Source: Brienomyrus brachyistius (lineage: Eukaryota; Chordata; Actinopteri; Osteoglossiformes; Mormyridae). Taken from it: DNA of 64,000 bases. Positions 30,651-43,900 of this stretch are shown one piece after another. The number at the start of each line of letters is the position of its first letter. Within the stretch, counting starts at the first letter, position 1. The stretch covers positions 8,883,608-8,947,607 of the forward strand of contig NC_064549.1 in assembly GCF_023856365.1 (NCBI RefSeq), in the 5' to 3' direction. The notes beneath the pieces are model-generated. The model was not told the origin of the DNA. It saw only the letters and a program-made list of their open reading frames with translations, and did no database searches. Made by a program: the position numbers and the translations under genes.

Positions 30651-31721
30651 AGATACTTAGCGTCAAAGATAATAGGTATATTTTCTATTAACACATTATT
30701 TCAATTTATAAATTTTGTAATAAAATAAACAGAAGTTTGCATAACGTTTGTTAATTTTAGTTTATGTTTTTAAAGCACACATTAACAGCTACTTAAATGC
30801 CAAGTTACCACAATATAAATGTACTTTCTTACAAGATGGTATGTGACAACATGTAAATAATGTAATGATGTAAACAATTCATTATCAAGGATAGTCTTTT
30901 ACAAGACGACAATCCACGGTTTTCCGGTCAATGGGTTAATTATGATGAATAATGATTTGTCTGTATTTCTGTTAAATATTAACGTGCACGGTGCACACTA
31001 CATTGTTTGGATCAACGTTTCAGTGGTTATACCAGTGTCCTTTTTTTACAGTAAGAGCTACTTGTACAAAGAAAAAACTGTGAAGAATGGAAGATGCATC
31101 GCGATCGACAAAATGTTTTTAGTGATCGAACGTTGGGTTCCACTGTTTTACACCATTAATTAGAATATTGAAATACATTTAATTAAAACTGAACTGCTCA
31201 AATCTGCAACCGAAGATAATAAAATATCGGGTTCATTTATAATTCTGTTTATGTGGATTGTAGTGGTGAGGACATATATAGATTATTTATTACGTTTGAA
31301 ACAGTCCATTATGGATCGACAAAATACAGGGTGTACGTGCCTTGTTGATGGATAACAGCATCACATAAACTCAAGTACGGAGCTTTAATGCCCGATAAAG
31401 TAGAAGGCCCACAATTAAGTGACAAGCTACCCGATTACTTTAAGTTAAACACTATAGCTCTATATGCTAACGAACTGAATACTAGGCGATTAAACAATAA
31501 TCTAGTTCGCGTAATCGGCTAAGTACCAGTGCATTGGAAAGACTTGTGATGTTGAAAATAAATCTTGTCTGTCTTGATGAACGGGCTACAACAAAATAAT
31601 GATAACCATGCAGACGCGCTATAAACTTCCATCCAATGGAAAAAGTGCGGTTTGCGATTAATTGTTTTTTTTTTTATCGCAATTTCTTTAGGATGACATC
31701 ACGCAGATTACATTGATTAAC

Positions 31722-31891
31722 CCAGTGGTTCTGAAACTCGGTCCTCAGCCCCCACTGCCCTACACACTGCTGATTGACTGAACACACCTGATCCAGGTAA
31801 TCAGAAGCTGAAATTACTTGTGTGTGGGGCAGGGATAGCAGGAAAACAAGCAGGGCAGTGGGGCCCAAGGACAGACTTTGAAAACCACTGG
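31722..31891. repeat. Palindromic MITE (hAT-like ends)
   Basis: CCAGTGGTTCTGAAACTCGG at the left mirrors GACTTTGAAAACCACTGG at the right; CCCCACTGCCCT mirrors AGGGCAGTGGGG. The central ACACACCTGATCCAGGTAAT is typical of such elements. Confidence 0.8.
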
Positions 31892-32192
31892 ATTAGCCTA
31901 ATATAACAAGATTTATTGTAACATGTTTTAAGGCTAATCCAGCAACACCCGTGTTTATCATAACAACACCACATTGCTTAGCAAGTACTGAAATCCAGGT
32001 CCTTTGTATTGATCATTGTTCCCTTGCACGCACGCCAACTTCACCCCATTGATATGCGTGAGTTATGGAGAGTCCTAATGATTTTCGTTGGCACAGACTA
32101 GCAAATGCCTGGCAGATTTTGAACACAATAAATGCCTTTGTTCCTACATATACACAACAAAGTTGTAGGAAGTTGCACGAAATTCACAGATT

Positions 32193-32323
32193 GGTAACCC
32201 TGATCCAGCAGGTTTCTATCCTACCTGGTCTCTGATGAACCACACCTGATCTCAGGCAGATAGTAACTCATCAGGTAGGATGGAAAACCTGTCGGACACC
32301 AGCATTCCAGGGTCAGGGTTGCC
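32193..32323. repeat. Palindromic MITE-like element
   Basis: GGTAACCCTGATCCAGCAGG at the left mirrors CATTCCAGGGTCAGGGTTGCC at the right; TCCTACCTGGT mirrors ATCAGGTAGGA. Non-coding. Confidence 0.7.
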
Positions 32324-32904
32324 TACCTCTGGAACAAGGTCTCTAAATGAATCGGTTCACTCGCGAATTCATAAGTAAAACCAGCAATCAGTGGCAGGAG
32401 AAATTAGATTTTATAACCCACGCTAGGTGCAATTACCTTTTGCTCCAAAATCACCAAAATTTGTATCTCCATGCATTTATTACTAATAGGCAAAAAAAAT
32501 AACATAATTGAAAATCTGTGGTTAAAAACCTACATTTCTCTCTGAGCTACAGGAAACTGCTTAAAGATAATTATTAATGTGAGAATGATGCAGTTACACG
32601 GACTGACACAAATTCTGTTCAGGCATCCCTGATGTAATCATATACAGTGGAATTTTTTTCTTTTTTTTTTTGCTCGTCCTAAATTAAGTCTAACATCTTT
32701 TAAAGCGAAGATGCATTATATAATTGGGTCTCCAATGGGTCCAGGCCATGTTCTCATTATTTCACAGTTTCATATGATAAAGTAATTATATCTAAATCAT
32801 ATCAGTCAAATGATCAGTACCCTAGTGACAATCCAATCAGACTGGGAATGCTGGGAGGTGCTGTAATCAACACCAGGGACTGATAATTGATGTAGGACAG
32901 TGAT

Positions 32905-33071
32905 GGCCAATCTTATCCGCAAAGGGCCGGTGTGTATGCCGGTTTTTGGGATAACCTTTAGGTCAGCTGTTCAAACCCAGGTGTGAGGACTCTTCATCCA
33001 ATCAGTCCTCTAATTAGCAATCTAATTAGCAACCCGCACACACAGTGGCCCTTTCTGGATAAGACTGGCCA
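32905..33071. repeat. Palindromic MITE
   Basis: GGCCAATCTTATCCGCAAAG with GGCCGGTGTGT is mirrored by ACACACAGTGGCCCTTT and CTGGATAAGACTGGCC. A partial relative is at 18498. Confidence 0.8.
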
Positions 33072-33135
33072 CCCCTGATGCAGGACGTAATCTAATTTCA
33101 TGTCCCATTTCCATTCATGGTTTGATGCATTGTTG

Positions 33136-33243
<108 letters not shown>

Positions 33244-33425
33244 TCCCTTATGTGCATATATCCACATATCTCCTTATGTGGATATAACTATATATTATAA
33301 TCTTAAATAAAACACATATTTTGCTAGGTCACAATTATGTTTGATAACTCTTTTTCTTTTCAGGTTTTGTGAGTACTATTTTACTACATTTTACCTAATG
33401 TCACAGCAGATTTTAACTTTTCTTT

Positions 33426-33524
33426 CATCCATCATCCATCCATTTTCCAAACCGGAGACTCGAACCCGGGCCCCAGAGGTGTGAGGCAACAGTGCTAACC
33501 ACTGCACCACCATGCCACCCCTTT
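33426..33524 (+). repeat. SINE family 3' fragment
   Basis: CATCCATCCATTTTCCAAAC is joined directly to GGAGACTCGAACCCGGGC and GTGAGGCAACAGTGCTAACC, so the middle of the element is deleted. Family as at 44708. Confidence 0.75.
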
Positions 33525-34834
33525 TCTTCCACATGATGCTTCAAAATGATTACATTTCTCAATTTAAAAAAATAATTAGTTCATTTTTATCTTAAAAAAA
33601 TAATTATTCCCCATTGTTGATATTTTACAGACGATTTCACAATTACAGGCACATTCTGTGTTTGGAAATACTCAGCTGCCTGTCTTCTCGTTATCTAAAC
33701 AAATACGGTGATTATTGTTTAAATATTGTTTAATGGAATATTGAGCTTACTTAATCTTCTGTACAATTTAATAAAAAAGTTATAAATTCCTCAAAGCTGG
33801 CTTTCTTTTTCAATCCAAACTCTTTCACAATCATTCAGTTTGTTTATAATGTACCACATACCTGTATATGAAATGAATACCACAACTTCTATAAATAACA
33901 AACGTGGTTATATGCAAAAAAATAAACATACAATATATTAATGCATAAAAATTGAGACCATGTAGGCCTATTTGGAAAATTAAAACCACCATATACATTT
34001 ATTATACCTTTGTTTTATACTTGTTTTTACTTGACAATGTACGTTTTGTTATCTTTTTGTTAACATAAATTTTTAAAAAGCATAAAACAACCCTCCTCCG
34101 TAGAATTTCCCTTTCTGTGGAACATTGTGTGTTAGCTAGGGGCCTTTATTGCGTATGAAGATAAATGTTTAATGTTACGATTTTCTTGGTGTGAATTTCA
34201 TGAGTACTAGACTAATAATCATGGATGTCTGGCCGAATATTTATTGGCTAATATTGCAGCTGAAAAGTACTACCGTATCCGCATCTTTTTTAAAATGTCG
34301 AAATTTAAGACGAGTACAAACAAACATGCTTGAAAAGTATTTTCACTTTTGAAGAACACGAAATAATTATATTGTAACGTTATATATAGGCCTGTATCAT
34401 AACGTTTCACTTGAATTTGCTTCATATAAACTCGACATTCTCATATGAGTCGTGAACTTTGTTTTACCAAATCAGCAGAAGATACACGATATACATTTAT
34501 GCGTGTTTGATGGATTTTGAGTGGCGTATTATAAAACAACAGGTTCAAATAAAAAATGCTATATACTTACGCATAACTGTGGTAAAATTCTGTAAAATTC
34601 TACATGGATTTAAAGATACTCCTGCGATTTCAAGAGAGGAGTTGTCCTTTATTATACAGGTGATCAAGTAAAGGTAAACGGGTGATCTTGCAAACAGAAA
34701 GCATATTCCACCATGTTTGTAGTTTATTTTCTATCTGTGCTGTAGTGACTGATCTGGTGTCATGCTGCTGACTTCACTCCTAGCCGTCATCGTTATGTGT
34801 GAAACAGTACAGCTGATCTCGGATCAGTTTTGAA

Positions 34835-34909
34835 ATGTATAATGACTCTACTATATCCACGAACTACGGCATTGACTTCCCTTACGGCTTTCTCAGTCAG
34901 GAATACAAG
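34835..34909 (+). CDS. Candidate orphan 5' coding exon, 25 codons
   Basis: An ATG follows an upstream in-frame stop, opens 25 codons without interruption and ends at AAG|GTAATC, a fair donor in phase 0. The peptide starts MYNDSTIS, with a possible N-glycosylation site (NDS), and ends GFLSQEYK. Codon use looks coding-like, with a mixed polar and aromatic composition. I do not recognise the protein and could not find a convincing next exon in the following 6 kb, so it may be chance. Confidence 0.2.
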
Positions 34910-37900
34910 GTAATCATCTGACAACAGATCACACAAGGAGACGCAGTTGAATGTAAGTAGTCTGGGGCTTGATAGCTCGAAACACTTAAGGCGAAAGTTT
35001 TTTTTCCATGTAACTAGCTATTAGCTAAGCCGCTGCCAAATGTGAAAGTTACGGTAACTTAGCTTTCGAACATGATTCTATGCACGATAGCTTCAAAGTT
35101 ATTCCTACCCTTAAAAAAGAAAAACAATCTAAGAAAAAAAGAAATTAAAGCTGGTTTTTATTGACTTTATTATAATTTCTTTTTTCTCTTTGCAAGTTAA
35201 AAAGGTGTGTTTAGCGTTCGTACAGTTGGTGGTTATCCGCTTCACTTGGATGTAGAATGAGGAAACGTGTCATCCATCACTCCGAAAAACCAATGGGACG
35301 TTACTTATATCAATAAATATTATTGCGGGTACAAAAATATGACTTGCATAAATTCTCGGATCGGCTTCAAGGTGTTGGTGTTTCAGGATCAGTCTTGACC
35401 TTAGTGTACACGCATAGCACGATCATATAAACAAACCTATGGTTTCTAAATCCTATTTATATTTGGACATGCCGTCCTTTGGAATGATGAGATCTGAGAA
35501 TGAACGTAGGATTTTGTAGCTATGCTGTACGTTTCGTTAGGTTCATTTTGTAAATCGGGCCTCACAAAGGGCTGGCAGGGCCCCTGACAAATTCTACCAA
35601 TGTTCCCACCCTTCTCTGAACTAAAGATGCCATGCTCACACAATGAGTACCAACAGGCACGCAAGCTGAGCAGAAGATAAAGGCGAAGCATTTTCAATAG
35701 TCATGCAGTTCGCTTACACCCCTTTTTACGAGCTTAAGGCCTGATAAACAAGAAACAACATTGTTTCGGAAGCCAAAAGGACGCCTGTGAAAACAAATCA
35801 CCTACAACCAAACTTCTTGGGCCCCTGGAAGTTTTCCTGATTCTCATTCTTCATTTTACTCCACGTCTGACGATCGTACATGCCAGCCAGCTAACATTTT
35901 ACATCCGTAACTGGCACGGAATCTCAGAATCCTGAGGCCATTGTAAATTAGGTATAATTTAAATAGCATAGGCCTAATAAAAAATGGAAGCATTTTTTGA
36001 TAGAATTGGACTACACATCTATGCACCCAAATGCTATGCTGTAGAAAGTTTAATTGCAGGTGATTTGCTGTCAAAGCCGTTCTGTTTGGCTTCGGAAACA
36101 ATGTCACACCTTGTTCATTAGGCTTTCGGCTTGTAAAAAAGGGCGTAGAGAAGCTGCATGATTGCCGAAGATGCTTTCCCTTTGTCTTTTGCTCAGTTTG
36201 CGTGTTGGTATTTATTGTTGTTGTAACCAGTCAGTCCCTGCCTGTACTCTGCGTTGTGTTTTAGGGTGTTATGAGGTGTGTGTGGGGTTGTTCACAAATT
36301 TTTATTGAACCTGTTGGGACCAATAAGGAAAGGGGTAAACTTCGTCTGCTCTGGCCCTCTCGCTCTCTCTGCACAAAGTAAAACAATGTATATACTTATG
36401 TATAGACATGTTTTCTATCCCCTGCTTATGATAAATAATAAATTAAATACTTGAACAACTGATTTATTAACTCGGGGGGACCCTGCCACTAGATCCTCAC
36501 CTCCTCCCGCGTGTGCAATACACCAAATGGAAGAGGAAATGAGGTCGGGACCCTTATAAAGGGGAAAAGACAGAGGGAGGGGCGATGCAGGACAAGAGCA
36601 TCATGGGAAAGTTTAAGGGAAATTGTACCCATCAAGGTAAACAGAAAAAGGAAAACAGAATCTTATATAATTATAAATTAAAAGTAAAATAACAACCTGT
36701 TACATTGTATAATAGCTGCCTAGTAATCTATGCAGAACAAGGCAGTATGTGGAGAAAACCTTCCAGTTTTATGACAAACAATATATAATTCACATGACCA
36801 TTTAATATACCAATTTGAATGGCTGAGGAGGAAACTGCATAACTCCCCGAAAAACAAAATTATTTGTTTGTTTGGGGCTTAATGTGAACACAGACAAAGC
36901 AGTTTGTAGATAAACAAGAGTAATATCCATGAAAATGACATCACTGTTCTCAGAGTGTTTGATTTATTTTTGGCTCTGCGTGTCCTACTCAGTCCTCTTC
37001 AGAACAAAGAAAGCTAATTTCAAGCTAATTCTCATTTAAAAACTCGTTTAAAATCCACACCCTCATCAACCTTTCAAAGTTATGGTGCCAGAAAAGTATT
37101 GCAGTTATTATGTCCATAGATATAAAACGTTTAATTATTTCATAGACTCTGTAAAATCAGTTCATATGAATGTTTGGATTAGATTAAATATAAAATGCCG
37201 AATAAGAAATGAAAAATCAAACTGAAAGAGTGTATAGCTGTGTGTATAGTGTGTACAGGGTCTGATTGAGGTAACTTAAGATTTAGTAAAATGTTTGTAT
37301 GTATGAAACAGTGTTTGTGAGCCAAGTTATGTACAGATAATTTCCTAACAGGAAAAACAGGTTTGTGATGGGCAGTGTCATGAAAGGTCCTTAAAAGGTG
37401 TGTGTGTATATATGTATTTTCACTCAAGTTGTACTCAACTGTTCCACAGTTGTGGAAATATACAATTTGGGGTAAGGTTTTCTGTATGCATACTTAGCTT
37501 GTTTTATTAACCTGTGTGTCATATGGAAATGATGTTGTTTTATATCTTTGCAATTTGTTGATTTATTTTTTTTTTTTATTCAGTATCGCATTCATTTTGA
37601 TCAAAAATGCAATATTAACTTGAGTAAGAATCAGCATCATTTTTCTATTTACAAATCAGTTAAAAAGTATAGTTTGAGTTTTGGTGAAAAAATGTGTTAA
37701 AATGCTGATTATATGTAGATCTGGGTAAAAAGTCTGAATGGTTCAAAGCAATTGCTTGACAAAAAGCAATTGTGTGTCTTTGATAGGCAGAGATGTGCAC
37801 AAATGCATCAAACAGTATTTTGTTACAAATTGCAAATGCTTTCTCATCAAACATAACAAAATAAAAAATGCTGATGTGAGCAAATGTTTTTAATAAAAAT

Positions 37901-39052
37901 ATACAAGTAATTTGTTATTTGAAAATACAGAAATACACGACGAATACATGTACCATTGCAGCATTAATAATGTGTAGTAGCTACAAAATATACCGTTTGT
38001 CCTAACTTGAAATAGAATAATAATTATGTGAATTTATATGTATCGCATTAATCGTGAAATTAAAATTGACTTTTGCAACATTAGTAACGTACTGTGAGCT
38101 CGACAGGCTGCATCTGTTACAGCAGCTTGGGGAAATCCAGGAGATGAAGCTACGATACAAATGTTTATGATCTCGTATGCCGGTTTTGGTCTCGGTTTCA
38201 GAACCGCAACACCCTTAATTTATACCCAGTGTTTCCCCCAAAATTAATGTCGGTGGCTGGTGAGGTGCTGGTGTGAGCACGTGTCCACGTGGCGCTCCGA
38301 CACTGAAATTGGTTATCATAATATGTGAATTTCCTGCTTTTTTTTTACAGAAAGGTGCTGAACAGGCACAAACTCCAAGAATAAACTTTTTTAGATGTAT
38401 GCTCACAAAAGCAGAACCAGCGGCTGTGATGCATATAATACTCATTGTGTAGTTCACCAGTCGGTTCTCCCTTTTACAGGCTCGGTGGCGATAAAACAGC
38501 TACGTTTAGCTGATAGAAATGAAAATTATCCTTAGGAACAGAAGTAGCTAGCCTGATTTATCGCTAATGAAGGCGTCCATACCAACCCCAAGATGCCACC
38601 GCCTGAGCATGCCTGTTGAAATGAACTAGAACGCCACAAGTACGCAAGCAAGTTAATCCACAAGTTCTAGAGCACAGCACTGCTGTTTGCATATTGCCCT
38701 ATTTTTCTGTCCTATAATGATGTTCACAGAGCAATATCTGATAGTAATTTCACTACATACTTTACCTTAAGGTAATTTGCACTGAGCATCAAAGAATCTT
38801 TCCTTGGATTACTGGTCATGGGAAAATGAAGTTTACAACGAGCAAACTGGGCCCAACTGGATTGTGTCACATGATTTATTTATTTGCATCTAACCAAAAG
38901 ACAGTGTTAGACTATATTTAAAAGTCCGTAAGCATGGTGATGAAGGTTCTTAAAATGTGAGAAAATAAATTAAATCAAATTACATATTCTATTAAGTATT
39001 TGAAATATATGATATACAATATCTCAAAATATTTTGAGAACATTTTAAACTG

Positions 39053-39187
39053 GATTTGAGGAAGCACTTCTTTACACAGCGTGTAGTTAGAGTATGGAAT
39101 AGTCTCCCTGTTAGTGTAGTGCAAGCTAAAACCCTGGCTTCCTTTAAATCAGAGCTAGATAAGATTTTAACAACTCTGAGCTATTAG
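39053..39187 (+). pseudogene. LINE ORF C-terminal remnant
   Basis: A 44-codon open frame ends in TAG and reads like the C-terminus of non-LTR retrotransposon polymerases: FFTQRVVRVWNSLP, then VVQAKTLASFKSELDK. The stretch after it (GGGCCAAAGGGCC, 39214) is the usual 3' tail. The upstream part is missing, so this is a 5'-truncated insertion. Confidence 0.65.
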
Positions 39188-39351
39188 GTAAGTTCTCCCC
39201 AAACGAGCTTGTTGGGCCAAAGGGCCTCCCCTCGTTAGTAAATTTATGTTCTTAAGCTCTTATTTTGTTACAAATTACATGTTTTTTTTCATCCAGCAAA
39301 ATAGAAATAACAAAATTCGTAAAAGTAATTAAATATGTATTTAAAATACAG

Positions 39352-39665
39352 GCAGTCTCCAGGTTAAGAATGTCCGACTTATGGACAACTAATACTTATG
39401 AACAGACTGCCATAAAGCCTATTATATTAAAAATTCAGATTTAATACAATGGGTCGTAATAATGAACGCACGCCCTATGTTGTGACGCTTTAGCCATTTG
39501 TTGGCTCGAGGTGCAATATAGCACCATATACAGTTACTTTTATTATTACAATATAATAATAATTATTATTATGTACTTTATTATTATTTTTCTGACTTAG
39601 CTATAAAATTGGACTTAAATACAAACTTCAGTAACAGATCTCATTTGTAACCTGACTGCCTGTAC
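39352..39665. repeat. Interspersed repeat, second copy of the 28083 family
   Basis: Shares GGTTAAGAATGTCCGACTTA, TATTATATTAAAAAT and the ATTATTATTATGTAC.TATTATT core with 28083-28320. It is longer here, with an extra CCATTTGTTGGCTCG segment. Confidence 0.65.
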
Positions 39666-40906
39666 GTTTTATTGAAATCCTCCACAACTCTAGGTATAGG
39701 TTACTGTCTTGTGGATTTTTTAAATATTATTTTTGTTTGTTTTTAAGGAGGTGAATCACTTGTACCAGCTCCCTTACCAAGTGAAGACAGGTCATATCAT
39801 AATGCCACTGAGCACAAACATTTCCCCTCACTGCCACACCCGTAAACCACTCCTTGTTTGGAAAGGGTGTACAATCAAACAGGATATAGAAGAAAAACAG
39901 GATATATGCTCAGTAATTCCCAATTAGAATACAGGGTGGGATGCTGCTTTTTGCAGCTCAGTGCTTCATATTCATATAAGGTGACTGCCCTTAGCTTTCT
40001 TAGTGCATTGGTACAGACAACATTTTAAACAGGAATGCTTAAAAAATACAAGCTGGTATAGAATTCTATGCTGGAAGTTATGAATAACACCATTTGTACA
40101 TAGTAGAAATAGCTTTAAGTGATCGATTTCGGAGTTTAATTTGTTATATACTACACTAATTCCTTGTGGGGTGAAAGTAAACCATGTGAAAGATTTTGCT
40201 TTTGCAAGGTAGGCGAGGACGCTCTTGTATGTACATAATTGCAACTACCAGAACACACCCAGTAGCTTGAGGAACCGGTTCTTAGCTCTTCAAATGCCTG
40301 TAGTTTAAATGCAGGAAGCTCAATGTTTTTTCAGGCTCTGCAGGGCTCCACCCTTTGCTGCACACCTCCTGTGTGACTCAGCCTCACTCTTCTCCATGAT
40401 GAGTTCTGTCTGCTGCTCCCCTGTCTTATAGTGCTTTACTCAGCGGTCACTATTTCCAAGGGATCCCCGTTCTGTTTGCTCGGAAGGTGACTGGTGGCTT
40501 AAACATTGCACCACACCTGATCTGCACACATTTGGCCTGTTTTTCCATGCACTCAAGTGCATTACACTTCAAGCGAGCTAGAGCTACATAGAGTCAAAAT
40601 GGATTTTCTTTCTTTTACAAGGGCCTCACTCAGGAGCCCAACGGTGACATCACTCTGCCAACCCTGTCATTCGGGTCTGTGAATTTCCAGTTGCAGGCAC
40701 ACAGCACTAACCTGCTGAGCGGCACACTGCCCCCTTTTGGTATACTTTGTTAGCACACGGATGTGAAGACTTCAAATGACAAAATAATGGTGTATTCTGT
40801 GGACGCAAATTGCACCGCTTAATCTTGCAGCTCATCTTGTATTACTGCTTACCGCGTCACACTTGGTATTTGTACATTTAAATGACGCAGCGGTTTCATT
40901 CCACAG

Positions 40907-40973
40907 GATTCTCCTATAACAAGACGCATTTAGCGTTAGCGATAGCATTGTCCACCCGCCAGTTCGGAGAAGC
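40907..40973 (+). other. 5' UTR part of tcaf's first coding exon
   Basis: A good acceptor (TTTCATTCCACAG) ends at 40906, 67 bp before the ATG. This suggests a non-coding first exon upstream that I could not place. Confidence 0.4.
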
Positions 40974-43900
40974 ATGGCCCGTGTGAAAGCTTACAACGCA
41001 CTGATGGGAGGCATAAAGGAGCTGGACTTCCAAGGAAAGGCGGTGCCCAGTGATCTGGTGCTAATTGGCGATGAAGCTTTTCCTCTGGCCATGAACCACA
41101 TGGGCCAGGTCCTAATGGCTGCTTCCAGTTACGGAATGGGGCGCCTTGTGGTGCTGGGCCATGAGGAATACCTCACTTCCTTCCCCTCTGTGGTGAAGAA
41201 TATCCTGGCATGGCTGAAAACTCCCAGTAACCCCACTGTGGGCATCCACCCGGCTTGTACCTCATTTGCCCAAAGTCTTAGTTGCCCCAATGAGGTGGGC
41301 AATTTCCAGAAGAAGATGGGGATCTATGTCACAGATGCCTACAGTGTGGCTGGCTCAGAGAAGGAGCTGGTGAGTTATATGAAGGGCGGAGGAAGCCTGC
41401 TTGTGGCTGGGCAGGCCTGGAACTGGGCCAAGATGAACCCAGGCAAGAGTGCCCTTAGAGATTTCCCTGGAAACAAGGTGTGCAGCGTGGCAGGGATCTA
41501 CTTCTCGGAGCATCAGGGCAAGCTGGGCATGTTCCCAGTGCCTAAGGAGATTCCCACCAGCTGGCTGGGAATGTCGTAAGTGCTGGGGCCACGGGTTTTC
41601 AACAGGGGGATGGATCTTTGTGGTGATATGAAGCACAGGCGTAACCTTTCTACCTGATTCCTTCCTAGGATAGGTAAGGATTTCAAGGATGACTACAAGT
41701 TCCTGCTGGATGGGGTCTCTGAGTTCGATATAAGCGGTGGAGCACTGCCTTCTGAGATCCTGGTGCATGGTCCGTTGGCCTTCCCCATCGCCACCACTGG
41801 TGATGGCAGGGCCTTTTTTGCTGGAGCTCATTATGGACAGGGCCGTGTAATCGTGGGCACCCACGAGGGCTACCTGGGCCGTGCTGAGCTGTCCCGCTTC
41901 CTGTGCAACGCGGTGCGCTGGCTGGACGAGGGCCGCAACGGGTGCGTGGGTGTCCATCCCAACCTGGCTGCTGCCCAGTCCCTGCTGACCCAGTCTGGCC
42001 TGCGCTGCGAGCGCACCAACTTCAGGGAGGACCTCAGCGTGTACGTCTGCAACTCCTATAGCGACGAACACTGCTCGAGGATTCAGGGGTTTGTGGCTGA
42101 AGGAAAAGGTCTCCTTATTGCTGGCCATGCATGGAATTGGGCTCAGAACCACGGCAACCACAGAGTGTTGACTGCTTATCCGGGCAACCGCATCCTAAAT
42201 AAAATGGGTATCAGCATCATGGGAAGCACAGTGAACGCGGGCCGTTACAAGGCCCCAAAGCCTGAGACGGCCTGCTCGGAAGTCTACCACTTCCGGCCCA
42301 TGCTGCGGCGGTTAGCAGGCAATGTGATATGCGGGGAGCCTCTGAAGCAGAATGAAGCCGATTCGCTGAAACATCTGGGTCAAGACTGCAGCGCCTACCT
42401 GCACATGCAGGCTCACAACTGCCACTCCTACTCCTCCATCGTATCCGTGCTCACCAACGTGGTGAAGCAAGGCGGAGTGCCCCACGTTAGCAAGAACCAC
42501 CCCGTCAAGGATCCCAAAGACCATTTGCTCCTCAGTGTCTGCAGCCAGCTGTATGAGGCGTTGCCCAATCCAGATGAAATTGTGCCCTATATTGTCAGAC
42601 AAAAGAACCAGCTGCCTGTTGTTTCCAACGCCAAAGCATTTATCGATGGAAACACCGCAGGTGATTTTTCACCCAATCCTTAAGATTCATTAACTAAACA
42701 TGTAAATGTATGAAATATTATAAATGCGTAGTAAAGTCAGATCCACTGTAGTTTATTACATTAAATCAGAATATGTATCGCATTCATCTTCAGGCCGTGA
42801 AGATTGGAAAAGCACCGGCCTGTACCTCTCACCTGGAATGAGAACGCATGTCGCAGTTCCTTCGATGATTGTTGGGAAAGGTTGGCAGGTAAATGCTTCT
42901 CGCCTTGCCCGAGAACACGAGCAGAGGTGGAGATTTCAGGTTCGAAGAGCACAAATCCAGACCAAGATTTTATTTCAGCCAACCCGTTGAGTATGCTGTG
43001 ACTGTGACTCTTTTTATACCCAACTGGTTGGATGAAACGAACTCTTGATCTGGATTTGAACTCTCTGGACCTGAATTCTCCACTTCTGAACACCAAGTAT
43101 AGGTCTCTGCTGGCTCGATTAGTGGGCGTGTCGAAAGGTTAGTGGGCGTGTCAAAAGGGGGGCATGTTAATAGGATGAGAGTGTGGTGAAGCGGTTGGAA
43201 ACCCCGCCCATGATTTCCTTTTTACTTTCTGGAAGTACGGTGATAAGTTTGAACAAGCATAGTAAACATCTAACGCTACATGAAGAAATATGAAACAGAC
43301 GTTTTATTATAGATATCTATAGTCATTGTCTGACCTATATGTCTGGTAAATGTCTGGTCTCACAGCATTTTCTGCCAGTAGAAATAACCTTTTGGCTTTC
43401 CTGCTCTATTACACACGTCACCTTTTGACACACCCACCTTCTGACACGCCCACTACTTCTCCCTGCAGAGACTCACATCTCCGAGAACATGCACTCCGAA
43501 TAACTGCCGCAGAACAGTTGTTGGCTTGGTTTCGTACCGCGGTCATTGATCTGTCCCGGGCTAACCTTGGTGTGACTCGACTCCTCCCTAGTTGCAGATC
43601 GGCTGCCAGACGGATAATCTTGGCAATGCGGGGGAACTGAAGAGGGCACCTGTGGTGCACAAGCGCTTCCCCGTCAACTCAGAGATGATCCTGGTGTCAA
43701 ACCTCTGGGGCGGGCTGCTTTACTTGGTGGCTCCGCCGAACAGCACAGTGGGAGATTTTGAAATCCAAGCGCAATGGGCCATCCTTGCCCCCTACTACAA
43801 ATCGGGTAAGAATGCCTCCCCCCCCCCCCCCCCCCACGATGGGAACACCCTGGAAGATCAATGCCACATCATCTGTACCTCGTAGCATAATAGTACAGTG

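Noticed and set aside
36540..36620. TATAAA with GC-rich surroundings (CCCTTATAAAGGGG)
   Set aside because: Looks promoter- or LTR-like but no terminal repeat or exon could be found to support either reading.
41355..42161. 268-codon open frame on the minus strand
   Set aside because: It is the antisense shadow of the tcaf coding exons 1-2, crosses the tcaf intron and resembles no protein I know.
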